Origin: Micropterix aruncella
Lineage: Eukaryota > Arthropoda > Insecta > Lepidoptera > Micropterigidae
Assembly (NCBI GenBank): GCA_944548615.1
Contig: OX155960.1
Coordinates: 11,656,365-11,720,364 of the forward strand
DNA: 64,000 nucleotides
Direction of reading: 5' to 3'
Numbering within the stretch: position 1 is the first letter of the stretch; each line of letters opens with the position of its first letter. This document shows, piece after piece, positions 1 to 9,566 of the stretch. Under the pieces are notes generated by a model that saw only the letters and a list, made by a program, of their open reading frames with translations, ran no database searches and was not told the origin of the DNA. The position numbers were made by a program, and so were the translations under genes.

Positions 1-959
1 CCGTGTGACAAGCGTGCCACAGGCGTAAGGGATTATGGGATTAGGATGTATGGGATTAGGATGGACCAATTTGTGGCTTTATTTTAATTTAAATGCCATT
101 ATTTTTTTGTAGTGTAATCAGAGTTGAATTATACGATATGAAATTAAATGAAATTAGCGACCCTCTCTACATACCTACCGGTTCCTATTCATTGTTCTTC
201 CTTTTAAGTGCTAGACCGAAAGGGATAACCTGTGTCACCGGAGCTCAATACTTTATCGACTACTGGACGGACTAATATATAAAACCATTTATTGACATTT
301 TTATTTTGAAGAAATCTACTTATAAAAATGCTTCAAAATAATGTATATAACACATATAACTATAATACTTTAAGTTTTATCCTAACAATACCCAGGGTCG
401 GATGGTATACCTGATTAACCAATACTAGATTGGATGTTACCGTGCTACAATTCGAGTGACGAATAATAATAATATTAAAAAAACAGCATGCTCAATTGCA
501 AGATTTCGAAAAGTAACATTAAACATTGAAGAGAAACATAATATTAAACATAACAACAAGTAACATTGAAAAAATAAGACAATTGCTAATCAATTTAAAA
601 ATTATTTATTCTTAAAATTGAGAATTACGACTGAACACATTTTAATTTTATCGAATTTGTTTTGTTTTTATACGGAGCTGTGTGACCAATATTCTATACT
701 TGTAATACTATCATTCCTTTAAAAGAAACTCATACCATCAATATTTGAGATAATAATTTGTGATATAAGTTTAATATTAACCGAAGGATAAGTGCATTAA
801 ATTATCTATTTACTTCAATGTTTTATTTATTATAATTATATATTTACATATTTTATTTTTATACATATTTTAATTTTTTTCAAGGTTTTTTTTCCATTTT
901 CGCTTTTTTACTTTTTGTTTAAACTACTTTTTTTTCTATTGAATATGTTTTCTTTTTTA

Positions 960-1140
960 AACTAGTATTTGTTTAATATGTTTGCCCTAGAACAAGTGTA
1001 ACAAGTTGGGCGACATGGGACCGATCATCACTATAAGCGTTACACAACTTGCTGTGGGTTTTATTTTAAACTAGATATTAAGTATGATTTGTTACGCTTG
1101 TTGCATATTATGTACATTACCATAAATAAATAAATAAATA
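960..1140 (+). mobile_element. 3' UTR and (AAAT)n tail of a truncated LINE
   Basis: A short segment with the motif GACCGATCATCAC, two inverted TGTAACAAG/CTTGTTGCA-like pieces and a terminal run of AAAT repeats. The same 3' UTR motif recurs at about 34645-34660. A non-LTR retrotransposon 3' end, 5'-truncated upstream of any coding sequence, is the simplest reading. The clade is not recognisable from the UTR alone. Confidence 0.5.
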
Positions 1141-1757
1141 TTTGGCTTACATTATTTCGAAATATATCTGGAAGTGATATATTCTCAATCTCAATATTCT
1201 TATGCCATATTTGATATTTTGGCTGAGGATATACTTAAATGGCTGAAAAAAAATCTAGAATTGTATTAAAAATCGACGAATAATTAAAAATGTTACCCTG
1301 CCTAATAACTGTTATAAAGGATGAAGTCGGCTCCACGTCTTTTATATAAGGCCAGAGTACTCAGCTCTTCTTATTTGCAACGAAACAGCTCGAAACTAAC
1401 ACAACTTGAGACCAATTTCGATTGTTTTTAACACCTGCTATAAAAGCACAGTATATCTATATATTATTCAAAGCAATCGTTTCGATCTATTGCCGCAACG
1501 GTTTTTTGTCGTCCTATAAAAGTTATGATACTTAAAACGGACATTTTCTCACGATCGGTCAAAATAAATCAACGCGGCGCGCAAGCGATTTTGTTGACAA
1601 AATGATTCGTTTTGACCGCAGCCGCCTGCGCGTCAGCCTTATTGTCCGGCAACTCGAAACCTGACACACAAAGCAGAGAGAGCCGAATATCATCGTAACC
1701 CACAAAGTTGACACAGAGTCGCTCTTTTTACAATATTCGCCCACGCCACAGTATATC

Positions 1758-1808
1758 AACTGGGGTATCTGGGGGTATCTGGGGTAACTGGGGTAACTGG
1801 GGTATACT
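1758..1808. repeat. 9 bp minisatellite, GGGGTAWCT units
   Basis: About five head-to-tail units of a GGGGTATCT/GGGGTAACT motif. It sits in a G+C-richer patch (about 1560-1830) within A+T-rich DNA. The 85-codon minus frame across it is low-complexity (repeated YPSYP) and looks accidental. Confidence 0.75.
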
Positions 1809-2017
1809 GTCCCCACGCGGAGTTTGCGAATGTTTTAAATTGGTCGTTGACATTTGAAATATTTAAAAAACATTTCTTCAAAAAAACGCTGTACGTACTT
1901 TCATCGTTTTTCTTTTTTACGTTATTGTAATTTTATTTAAGAGAGTTAAATGTAATTTAATTTGATGTTATCTCACTCGCAACTCAAACCAAATATTGAT
2001 AATACCATTGATTATAT

Positions 2018-2112
2018 AGCGAAGTAAATTGCTCAATGCAGTACTACGATTTAGCAGCTAGCACTTTAATACGAAACGCAACGTGTATATGCCACTCATA
2101 GTTCCAATACTT
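2018..2112 (+). repeat. Diverged repeat end related to element X and to 5808-5915
   Basis: Shares the motif order ATTGCTCAAT, AGTACTACGATTT, TACGAAACGC, GATTAATCT with 5808-5915. The ATTGCTCAAT start also matches the outer end of element X at 8568. Probably a short non-autonomous element; boundaries are uncertain. Confidence 0.45.
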
Positions 2113-2324
2113 GATTAATCTTCTCTTTTTTTATTTGTTTCAAACATAATTATAAAACACATAAAAATTGTCATACCAAGTAATGGTGCGAAGAAACAAC
2201 GGCCCACATTCACATGACCATGCTCAGCGCATACCCAACTAGGCCAATATGTCTTATGTCCAATATGTCGGCGTTCATGGTATAAGCCCCGGCGCACACG
2301 TGCGGCCTGGCCGCGGCGACCAGG

Positions 2325-2430
2325 GAGATACTGCTGAATGTATGAAATCGCCGTCGACCGCGCGCACTTGGCCGCGCGGCCCAAGAACGCAGACCCGACG
2401 GCGATTCCATACATTTAGTAGTAGGTATCT
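2325..2430. repeat. G+C-rich foldback, ~32 bp imperfect arms
   Basis: The arms at 2325-2356 and 2396-2430 are inverted copies (core TGAATGTATG / CATACATTTA, then GCCGTCG / CGACGGC) with two mismatches and one small insertion. The ~39 nt loop is itself G+C-rich and contains the palindrome GGCCGCGCGGCC. Reading frames on both strands here are by-products of the symmetry. Confidence 0.65.
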
Positions 2431-2696
2431 CGCTATAACAGTGTTTTTTATAACACTTTAGATGGCGCTCTAAACACTCCTATGGGGTATACTATCTAAA
2501 GAATTTAAAAAAAAAACAATATAAATAATAAACGAATTTTCAGATCACATTATTATTATATTATTCTCTATTCTTTAATTTGCTATACAGGTTTAATACG
2601 TAATAATTATGCATTTTAATTTCAGATAGAATAATAGATGGCATTCTATCTCTCCGCATTATTTTTTGGGATGTAATATGTAAGCCTATATACGCA

Positions 2697-3655
2697 ATGC
2701 TATATTCATATTCATATTCATATTCATTTTATTGGTATACTGGTATACAAGTCAGATTAGCAAACATGCATACATATTAGCAAACAAACATATATTTTTT
2801 TTATCGTAAAGAAAAAATAAAATAAACAAAACAAAATGAAGAAAAAAAAACACAAGGATAGTGTAAAAAGAAGAAAATACAAGACAGAATGCAAAAGAGA
2901 TCATTTAATACTTTAGCCACTAAAGCATTTTAGACTTCACTCGAGTAATATTCCTCCAGTGAGTAAAACGCCTTATCTGTTAGGTATCTCTAAACACGTC
3001 AAGAGATTGCGCCTGCCTAATGTGCTCGCTGAGTTTGTTGTAAACCGCTGGGCCGGCGATATAGCCTAGCCTCTCCGACTTGGATAATGTATGACTTACC
3101 GAACGTAGCATGCTACGGGATCTTGTTGGTTAGTGATGATGCACACCATTCACTTCAAAATCGGCTAGATTTCTGCGAACGAACAGCGCTACTTCCATTA
3201 TATAAATGGACGGCAGCGTCATGATGCAGAGATCTCTAAACAGAGGCCTAGCTGGCGTATCAAGCGCCACACGCGCTATTGTGCGGACTGCACGCTTCTG
3301 TATAACGAAAGCCCTCTGCCTGTCGGCTGCTCGCCCCCATAACTCCGCCCCGTACGTTAGCAATGAATGAACGTATGCAAAGTAACACATGCGCAGCGCG
3401 GATAAATCGAGAAATGAAGCGATGCGATAGAGTGCATAGCACGCTCTTCCTAATTTATCACATAAAACATCAATATGTAGGTGCAATCGTAACTCATTAT
3501 CGATTACGAATCCCAAGAACTTTGTTGAGGATACCTGAGTTAAGTCTTCGTTATTGACGGTCACATGTATTTCGGTTTTAGTAGGTCTAAGGCTGAAATA
3601 CATAACATTAGTTTTGTTAATGTTGAGTACCAGGCCATTAGCGTATAGATGTACC
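2697..3655 (-). mobile_element. 5'-truncated non-LTR retrotransposon
   Basis: Minus-strand LINE copy: an (AATATG)n tail on the minus strand (2697-2727), a ~400 bp 3' UTR, and a reverse-transcriptase C-terminal reading frame ending at 3130. Homology stops abruptly near 3655, as expected for incomplete reverse transcription. Confidence 0.75.
3130..3652 (-). pseudogene. Reverse transcriptase C-terminal fragment (LINE)
   Basis: The frame is open beyond the annotated Met at 3603 to about 3652, where it reads ANGLVLNINKTN, the conserved block after the RT palm. It then continues FLGFVIDNELRLHLHID and LLTYGAELWG, the thumb/connection region of non-LTR reverse transcriptases. The catalytic YADD block and endonuclease are missing through 5' truncation. 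The frame stays open for ~170 codons, so this may be a fairly recent copy. CR1/L2-like clade is a guess. Confidence 0.75.
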
Positions 3656-3777
3656 TAATTGGTGAATGTTATTATTGTTATCAATGGTTAACTAATGGGT
3701 TTGTATAATGAATCAGTCCTTTATAAAAAAACATTCATTGTCGATGTTATTATAAAATGCTAAATAAATTGCTATTA

Positions 3778-3882
3778 GTTTTGCAAGCTGTGCTATCAGC
3801 GCCACCTGCTTTTCACCGGCGCAGAAGGGTTGTCAAAATGTACTACAGAATTGAGCAATCTAATACCTTATAAGCAATGGTT
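3778..3882 (-). repeat. Fragment of the outer end of element X
   Basis: CACCGGCGCAGAAGGGT, then TTGTCAAAATGTACTA, then ATTGAGCAATCTAATACC matches the outer terminus of element X (16738-16798) in the same orientation, with divergence. About 100 bp survive. Confidence 0.6.
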
Positions 3883-4310
3883 TAGTTTAGGTAAAAGATA
3901 GTAGGATAGAGATGTGAGTTAACGAGGAGGGAATGCTGTATGTGTGGAGCAATGTTGCGAAGGCGCGAGGAGGAATGGTGTGCAGAGATTGGTCCGGCTG
4001 AGTGAACGAGTGAGGAAGAGGGCGAGAGAGAGGCAGGAGAAAGTGTTTATGAGGCGGGGGCGGGGGGCCAACCTGTCCGTGTGGGCCATTACCCCCTCTC
4101 CGCCCCTCTCCCCAGCTCACCTCACCCTCGCCCTCAGCGCGAGGAGAGGAAGAAAGGCTGGATGACTGGCGACGCCACTACTCCTCTACTACAGACCGTT
4201 GAGGACCGCATTCCTTCGACGCACGCGCAAACCGCTGCTCCGACGACCGACAAAGACTGCCCCCAACCAATTGGACAACACAAGGAAAAATCATCGGCCT
4301 AAATTAATAA
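3883..4310. other. Unassigned purine-rich then G+C-rich stretch
   Basis: An AGGAGGGAATG-type purine-rich half is followed by a C-rich half and an Arg/Glu- or Pro-rich pair of overlapping short frames. No recognisable domain, splice context or repeat partner elsewhere in the window. Confidence 0.3.
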
Positions 4311-4368
4311 GAAATAATAGACTCCTTAATCGCACATAAAAAAATAAAATACAAATAGGCGAACTTAT

Positions 4369-4600
4369 GTGTTGGATACTAGGAAACTATATTTAAAAAC
4401 ATCACATTCATATATTAAGTTCAATCAGAAAAATAATTTTTCACAAAATGCCCTATCAACGAGGTTTTCCGAAGATAATAATATTATAGTACCCAGAAGG
4501 TATACTACTTTTGCGAAGCAGATAAGATTACGTTTGTGTGGATTTTATCACCCTACTAGATTGTATATCTGTTCTGGATTGATAGTATTTAAAATATAGT
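4369..4600 (+). pseudogene. LINE reverse transcriptase C-terminal remnant
   Basis: Encodes VLDTRKLYLKTSHSYIKFNQ and RFSEDNNIIVPRRYTTF. This lines up with the C-terminal tail of the LINE ORF at 57834-58568 (VLDARLLFIKT, NVPRMKTTFGQR) and of the fragment at 25262-25540. It diverges after TTF. Same LINE family, older copy. Confidence 0.65.
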
Positions 4601-4810
4601 GATTACACTTTCTATTTTTTTTTCATTCATTCATTCCGATTGCTCATTCATTCTTAAAAAAATTAAGGTTAATATAATATATAAATGTGTGTATAAATAA
4701 GGAACTAATATTAAAAATAAAGAAAATGAAAATGTTTAAGTTTATAGATAAGTAAAATAAATAAATATATAGATAAATAAATAATTAAATATATCTTTTC
4801 AATATGAAAA

Positions 4811-5135
4811 CTGAGACTATCGCGGTTGTTTGACATTATAAATAGGAGTGTAAAGTGGAGGAGGAGTGTAAAAAGGAGTAAAGTTATAGTGAGTATTGTA
4901 TGCACGTAGGATTTTCGGAAAACGCTAGTTGGCGCTAGCGTTTTTCGCCCACCCCACACCACCTTTATAATCTACGCAGTGGCGGCAGCGGTATGCGGCC
5001 TACCCGTGGAACAACGGATTGTCAGCTCTTTGAGTCTACAGTAGACAACGGCGGCAGCAACGTCGCCGAAACGTCGGGTGTTTCAAACTTCACGGGGTAA
5101 ATTCGTTTTTTATCCTATTTATAATATCTTTTGAA
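4811..5135 (+). mobile_element. Penelope-like element foldback, copy a
   Basis: Starts with GACTATCGCGGTTGTTTGAC and ends with the inverted GGTAAATTCGTTTT...TATCCTATTTATAAT end shared with copies at 23205, 34768 and 56441. The interior has CGCAGTGGCGGCAGCGGTAT and GCGGCCTACCCG, which encodes the C-terminal SGGSG-RPTRK tail seen in the other copies. The stretch ACGGCGGCAGC-CGTCGCCGAAACG is a hammerhead-like stem II plus GAAA box. A perfect 10 bp hairpin lies at 4919-4944. Confidence 0.65.
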
Positions 5136-5245
5136 TTAATGAATGAAAATATCTTTATTGCGCAATAAAAATAAGGTACAATGGCGGACTTATTGCTACA
5201 TCAACCGACTCTTCCAGTTAACCAATATTTTCAATATTAAATACG
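5136..5245 (-). mobile_element. 3' end of a minus-strand LINE
   Basis: Read on the minus strand the segment gives AAGTCCGCCATTGTACCTTA, then TTGCGCAATAAAGATATTTT and an ATTCATT-type tail, the layout of many lepidopteran LINE 3' UTRs. Only about 110 bp survive. It abuts the end of Penelope copy a. Confidence 0.5.
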
Positions 5246-5499
5246 AGTACTTTATCGTTATTGGAGAGGTGGGCCCAGCGACCATACATTTTTGCCCATT
5301 GTTATGTAGAGAAAAAAACATACATTTAGTAATCCCCGTTTTAAGTAAAAAAGAAAGGAACAAAGAGGTCAGCGAGAGAGAGAGAGGAAAATACGAAACA
5401 GGTCCTGTGTATAAAATGTAATAATTATTATCAACGGAGTCGACGTAGAGTTGTAGCCGAAGCTGTGTTGAATTAATCGAACCGATTGAAGTCGCCTGA

Positions 5500-5805
5500 A
5501 GTTGTAAGAGAGGGGGACATATGGGAAGGGGGGAGGGAGGGGGGGCTGAGGCCGAGGCCGCGGCCCACGCATTCGGAGAAATCCTAGGCGGCGTTTAATT
5601 TCCCTAAATAAAATGACCGCTGCTCCGTCGGAAGACATTGTAAATTATCGCCGGCAGTTAATCTGGCAGCGAAGAGGCTGCGAGTCGACCGCTCTCCGGT
5701 CCCCCGTCGGCCGGTCGCTCGCCGGGCCTCCGCTGTCGCCCGCTTCCGAGAAGAGTCCCCCGCGACGCCTCGCGTCGCCTCGCACCGCACGAACGACATA
5801 ATGTT
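5500..5805. other. CpG-rich stretch, function unknown
   Basis: A poly-purine/G tract (about 5518-5550) is followed by ~250 bp of strongly CpG-rich DNA with overlapping short frames on both strands. Composition resembles a promoter-associated island, but no TATA, splice pair or conserved protein could be assigned. Confidence 0.3.
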
Positions 5806-5807
5806 TG

Positions 5808-5915
5808 ATTACAGCGTATTAGATTGCTCAATTTCGTACTACAATTTGGCAACCAGGATTATACTACGAAACGCTATGTGTAGATGGCGCTCATGGTTCA
5901 AAAATTGATTAATCT
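5808..5915 (+). repeat. Second copy of the 2018-2112 repeat
   Basis: GTATTAGATTGCTCAAT, then TACTACAATTTGG, TACGAAACGC, GTAGATGGCGCTCATGGTTC and TTGATTAATCT. It starts like element X (TATTAGATTG) but diverges inside, so the two families may share a terminus. Confidence 0.5.
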
Positions 5916-5969
5916 CTATATATTATTACGTTCAATATTGTTACTTTCGTGGTATAACACCATCATATT

Positions 5970-6580
5970 TTGCCAATACCACTGGTCACTACGGCTAAAA
6001 ATCTGGGTATTCTATTTGATGGGAAATTACGGTTTGAGGAACATGTCAGCAAAAGCGTTGAGTGGGGTTTCTCACGTCTAAAGGCCTTATACAGAATTCG
6101 GGATTACCTCAGCCGCAGAATCAGAATACTACTTGTAAATGCCCTTATATTGTCTATAATGGACTATGGCGACTGTGTGTACGGCCCCTGTCTATATAGG
6201 AAGACTGAGCGGAGACTTCAGAGACTGCAAAATGCCTGCTTTGCTTTAGGATTCCTCCACGTCATCATGTGTCACCATTCCTTGCGAAAGCTTCCATGTT
6301 GAATATGAGTAAAAGAAGGCAACTCCATCTTGCGACCCTTGTACTCAAGGTAGTACGCAATAAACAGCCGCGATATCTTTACTCGATTATGACGTGGTCC
6401 CGTAACCGGCATGTCCATTGTCCATTCAACACGGGCACGTGAACAACTTAGCTATAATACCCAAGCACTAAACTACACATTTCCAGTGCAGCTTTTCGTA
6501 TTATTCTGCGATTGTATGGAAATCAATTGCAGTATTTAAGGACCACTTCAAAAGTTTATTATTAAAGGAAGATATTTAGA
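5970..6580 (+). pseudogene. LINE reverse transcriptase C-terminal fragment, frameshifted
   Basis: The first frame carries AKNLGILFDGKLRFEEHVS, LYRIRDYLSRRIRILL and RRLQRLQNACF, the thumb/connection region of CR1-like reverse transcriptases. Near 6290 the frame shifts: the next homologous piece reads MSKRRQLHLATLVLKV and ends near 6580 with FKDHFKSLLLKED and a stop. Endonuclease and the catalytic palm are absent through 5' truncation. Confidence 0.75.
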
Positions 6581-7090
6581 TGTCATAATTTGATTTTATT
6601 TTAAAATAACTATTTGCTAATTGGATTATTACTATTGTCTTTGTTTATTTATTAATTTGTAACGTGATTATTTGATGTTAAATATTTTGATTTTGATTAT
6701 TTTTGATTTTGATTATTTTTGATTTATTATAATGTAGATTTTTAAATTGATGTAATTACGTTATTTTCTTTTAATATCATTTGATGTTAAATATTTTGAT
6801 TTTGATTATTTCGATTTGTGTATTTATTTGATTATGATTATTTGGATTTTTTTATTTTAAGATTTATTTGATTTGGTTATTTTATTTTAAAATCATATAT
6901 GTACGAATAATTAATAGGTGTTTTCTGAAAACCAGGATAAGAGATATCCTGAGGATAGGAATTTGCAGCGTTTGTAGCTTTATTTCATAGTCTATGTCTA
7001 TTTACAGTTTTAATTTTTAATCTGTGTGTTCTTGTATTTTTGTATATGTTTTTTATAACAACAGCTGCAAATAAATATTTTTCAATATTT
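6581..7090 (+). mobile_element. LINE 3' UTR with ATTTTTCAAT tail
   Basis: A+T-rich DNA with repeated TTTTGATTATT units after the RT stop, ending in two ATATTTTTCA repeats at about 7074-7098. Short direct repeats at the 3' terminus are typical of CR1-group elements. Confidence 0.5.
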
Positions 7091-7484
7091 TTCAATATCA
7101 TCATTACATAGTATAAAAGGAAGTCGCTATTTTTTTATGTCTGTTTCTCCGCCTTCTTCTTGTAAACCACTCCTCAAATTTTGATGCGGTTTTCATTGAT
7201 AGAAAGAGCGATAATCCGGGAAGGTTTATGTGAACAACAAAATAGCTGACGGTGTATTAAAAAAAATGGTTTCGTACGCTTACATGGCTAAAGCTGTAAT
7301 TAAAATGAACGCCATCTGTCGAGCGAAATTTGTAACGTTTATAATGATAAAATATTGTTATGTAATCATTTAACAAATATAAACGCTATTGTTTATGTAA
7401 TCATTGTATACAAAATGATTCCTGCGAATAATATGTGGAATTTCGACGACTAAAAGCTACAAACCATTGTTTAAAAAATTAATC

Positions 7485-7712
7485 AGTTCTAACGTTCTTA
7501 TCCATATATACCTATATCGTGGAAATCTGCAAATTTGTGAGGAACTACGAGCAATATTTCAACATAAACAACGTAGAACACGGCTACAATACGAGAAATC
7601 AACATGACTTCTAGGTACCCAAGCCAAATTAACTTTTATTTCAAAACGATTTTTATACAACTCAATAGAATTGTATAACCACCTACCTGCAAATATTAAA
7701 GAGTTAAATGGA
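7485..7712 (+). pseudogene. LINE reverse transcriptase C-terminal remnant
   Basis: Plus-strand frames give VRNYEQYFNINNVEHGYNTR, then after a frameshift RFLYNSIELYNHLPANIKEL. This is the H-x-YNTR...YN-LP-IK tail typical of non-LTR reverse transcriptases. The opposite-strand 61-codon frame is a shadow. Confidence 0.65.
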
Positions 7713-8129
7713 AAAGGGTATGCGTAACAACGCATTGTCACCATAAATGTACTACCACAATTCGGATAATAAATATAGGTTATTTTATTTCTATATTAAA
7801 ACATTCTATAATAACTGTCAGTAAAAATAAAATGTCGACGCTGACAGTTAAAATTACCCAAATTTCAATCTACAAGCCGTGGTCAAATTTCGATATATGT
7901 TTCACGATAAAATTCTTCGATATATGTTTCACGATATATGTCTCAAACCAATGTTTACATTATTCATATTTCTCACTTGTGACATACTTAAAAACATATA
8001 AATAAATAAATAATCGTTATAAAATAGATATACTTCATATTTCCTTACTAAGCGCATTCCTCATTTTAGTTATTAACAAATTGTATCCGTGCGAAGCCGG
8101 GGCGGGTCGCTATTGTATATAATATATGG

Positions 8130-8559
8130 CAGTGTTTTTCAACTGTTTTAAGATCGCGACCCCTTTTTGGTAAAAACTAAAAGAAAACTCTTTCGCGACC
8201 CCTCCTTAGACTGTAGCACAGTTCACTCGACCCCCCCCCCCCCTTGGTCTCCACGTCTGTAACTCTAAGCATCCAATTAATAACGTTTTTGTTAAAACAA
8301 TGGCGAAAAGCACATTAATTTGAATGGTTTTTCGCTTTCGAAGCTGTACCTAACTGTTGGCATCTTAGATCACCACAAAGTATCGTAAAAGCAATAGCAA
8401 AAAACATAATAAATATTGCTCCCTACCAAAGCTGTAAATGTTTGCATATTATATAAATATAGATTTAGCACCATTTTTATTTTTAGATAGCCCGTGACCC
8501 TCCGGGTGTTTCTTCACGACCCCCTAGAGGATTGCGATCCACTGGTTCAAAATCAGTGA
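8130..8559. mobile_element. hAT-type MITE with 8 bp target duplication
   Basis: Starts CAGTGTTTTTCAAC, ends GTTCAAAATCAGTG, with GATCGCGACCCC / GATTGCGATCC inside the ends. Flanked by a perfect 8 bp direct repeat ATATATGG (8122-8129 and 8560-8567), the hAT hallmark. No transposase frame remains. It contains a C-run at 8230-8243. A related 3' end lies at 54963-55064. Confidence 0.88.
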
Positions 8560-8567
8560 TATATGGC

Positions 8568-9415
8568 ATTAGATTGCTCAATGACATAGTACGTTTTGGC
8601 GACCCTTCTGCGCCGGCCAGAATAAACAAACGATTAAATCTCTAAATTAGCAAAAGTATTTGTGAAAGACGTAACTCTACCTCCAGTTACATCCTGCAGT
8701 TACTTGGGAGCTAATGGGCCCTGTTGGAGTTGGCCACGAAGATCCATTCGGTCTAGGGTTGGTCACTCATGGGTCGAGACCCATCAGGCGGCCTCCGCGC
8801 AGAAGGGAGAACCAGGATAGGACGCTGGCCTGCGGGCCAGTCTCCCCTAGGAGTCAACCTAGGTGCAAACCGTTCCTCCTGGACGGTTTGCGCACCGCCA
8901 GTATAAGAATACGCTATGGTGAAAGCTGTTTCGCGCTTTGCGAAGCCAGTGCCAATTAATGTGTAGGTCATTATTTTTCTCTCGTATTGTGTCGATGAAA
9001 ACCACTATTCGTCGAGACTTTTGATATTATGTTTAAAAGCGATGTAGCACGAGTACGACATCATGATTCCCGACTCGATTAGAAAGGCTTACACGAAATT
9101 GTATAAGAAGCCTGCGCTGTCCATTTATGCATGACAAGAACTCTCTTTGAATTTGCTGTTAATTCCCAGAACATTAGGCCGATTAGGCGGCCAAAGAAGG
9201 TTGGCGGTATTAGTCTTGTATAAGGCTGTACATTTTTAATTCCGTAATGTAAACAAACAATTAATGTCACAAAATTGTAAAAAAAAATGAAAATATAAAA
9301 TCCATAAAAAATATATATTTGTCATGTCATTTCTGAGAAACAAAACTTACGCAAAAAAGTAATGCCATATATCGCCCTAGATTAAATGCACTGTATTGAT
9401 TAATACTCCCTTATT
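8568..9415 (+). mobile_element. Element X, left copy
   Basis: About 850 bp repeated in inverted orientation at 15607-16798 with roughly 94% or higher visible identity. The outer end is ATATATGG-CATTAGATTG (split by the hAT MITE), with GGCGACCCTTCTGCGCCGGC just inside. The inner side has GTAATGCCATATATC, an inverted echo of the outer end, then ~45 bp more. It embeds an M2 module (8706-8905) of the composite repeat. No coding capacity. Confidence 0.8.
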
Positions 9416-9566
9416 TAGGGCAGAATATGTCATTTTAAAACAATCAACGAGAGTGTAACGGCCCTTACGTACCGTTACATGCGATCAACAAATGCATCGA
9501 TTTCCAGTCAAATATACTGACACAATTCAGCTAGTATTTTGACTCGTACAGCGATGAATCAGCACG

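Noticed and set aside
1340..1400. Core promoter at TATATAAG (1343-1350)
   Set aside because: Spacing to the nearest initiator-like TCAG is too short and no reading frame follows; A+T-rich DNA gives such matches by chance.
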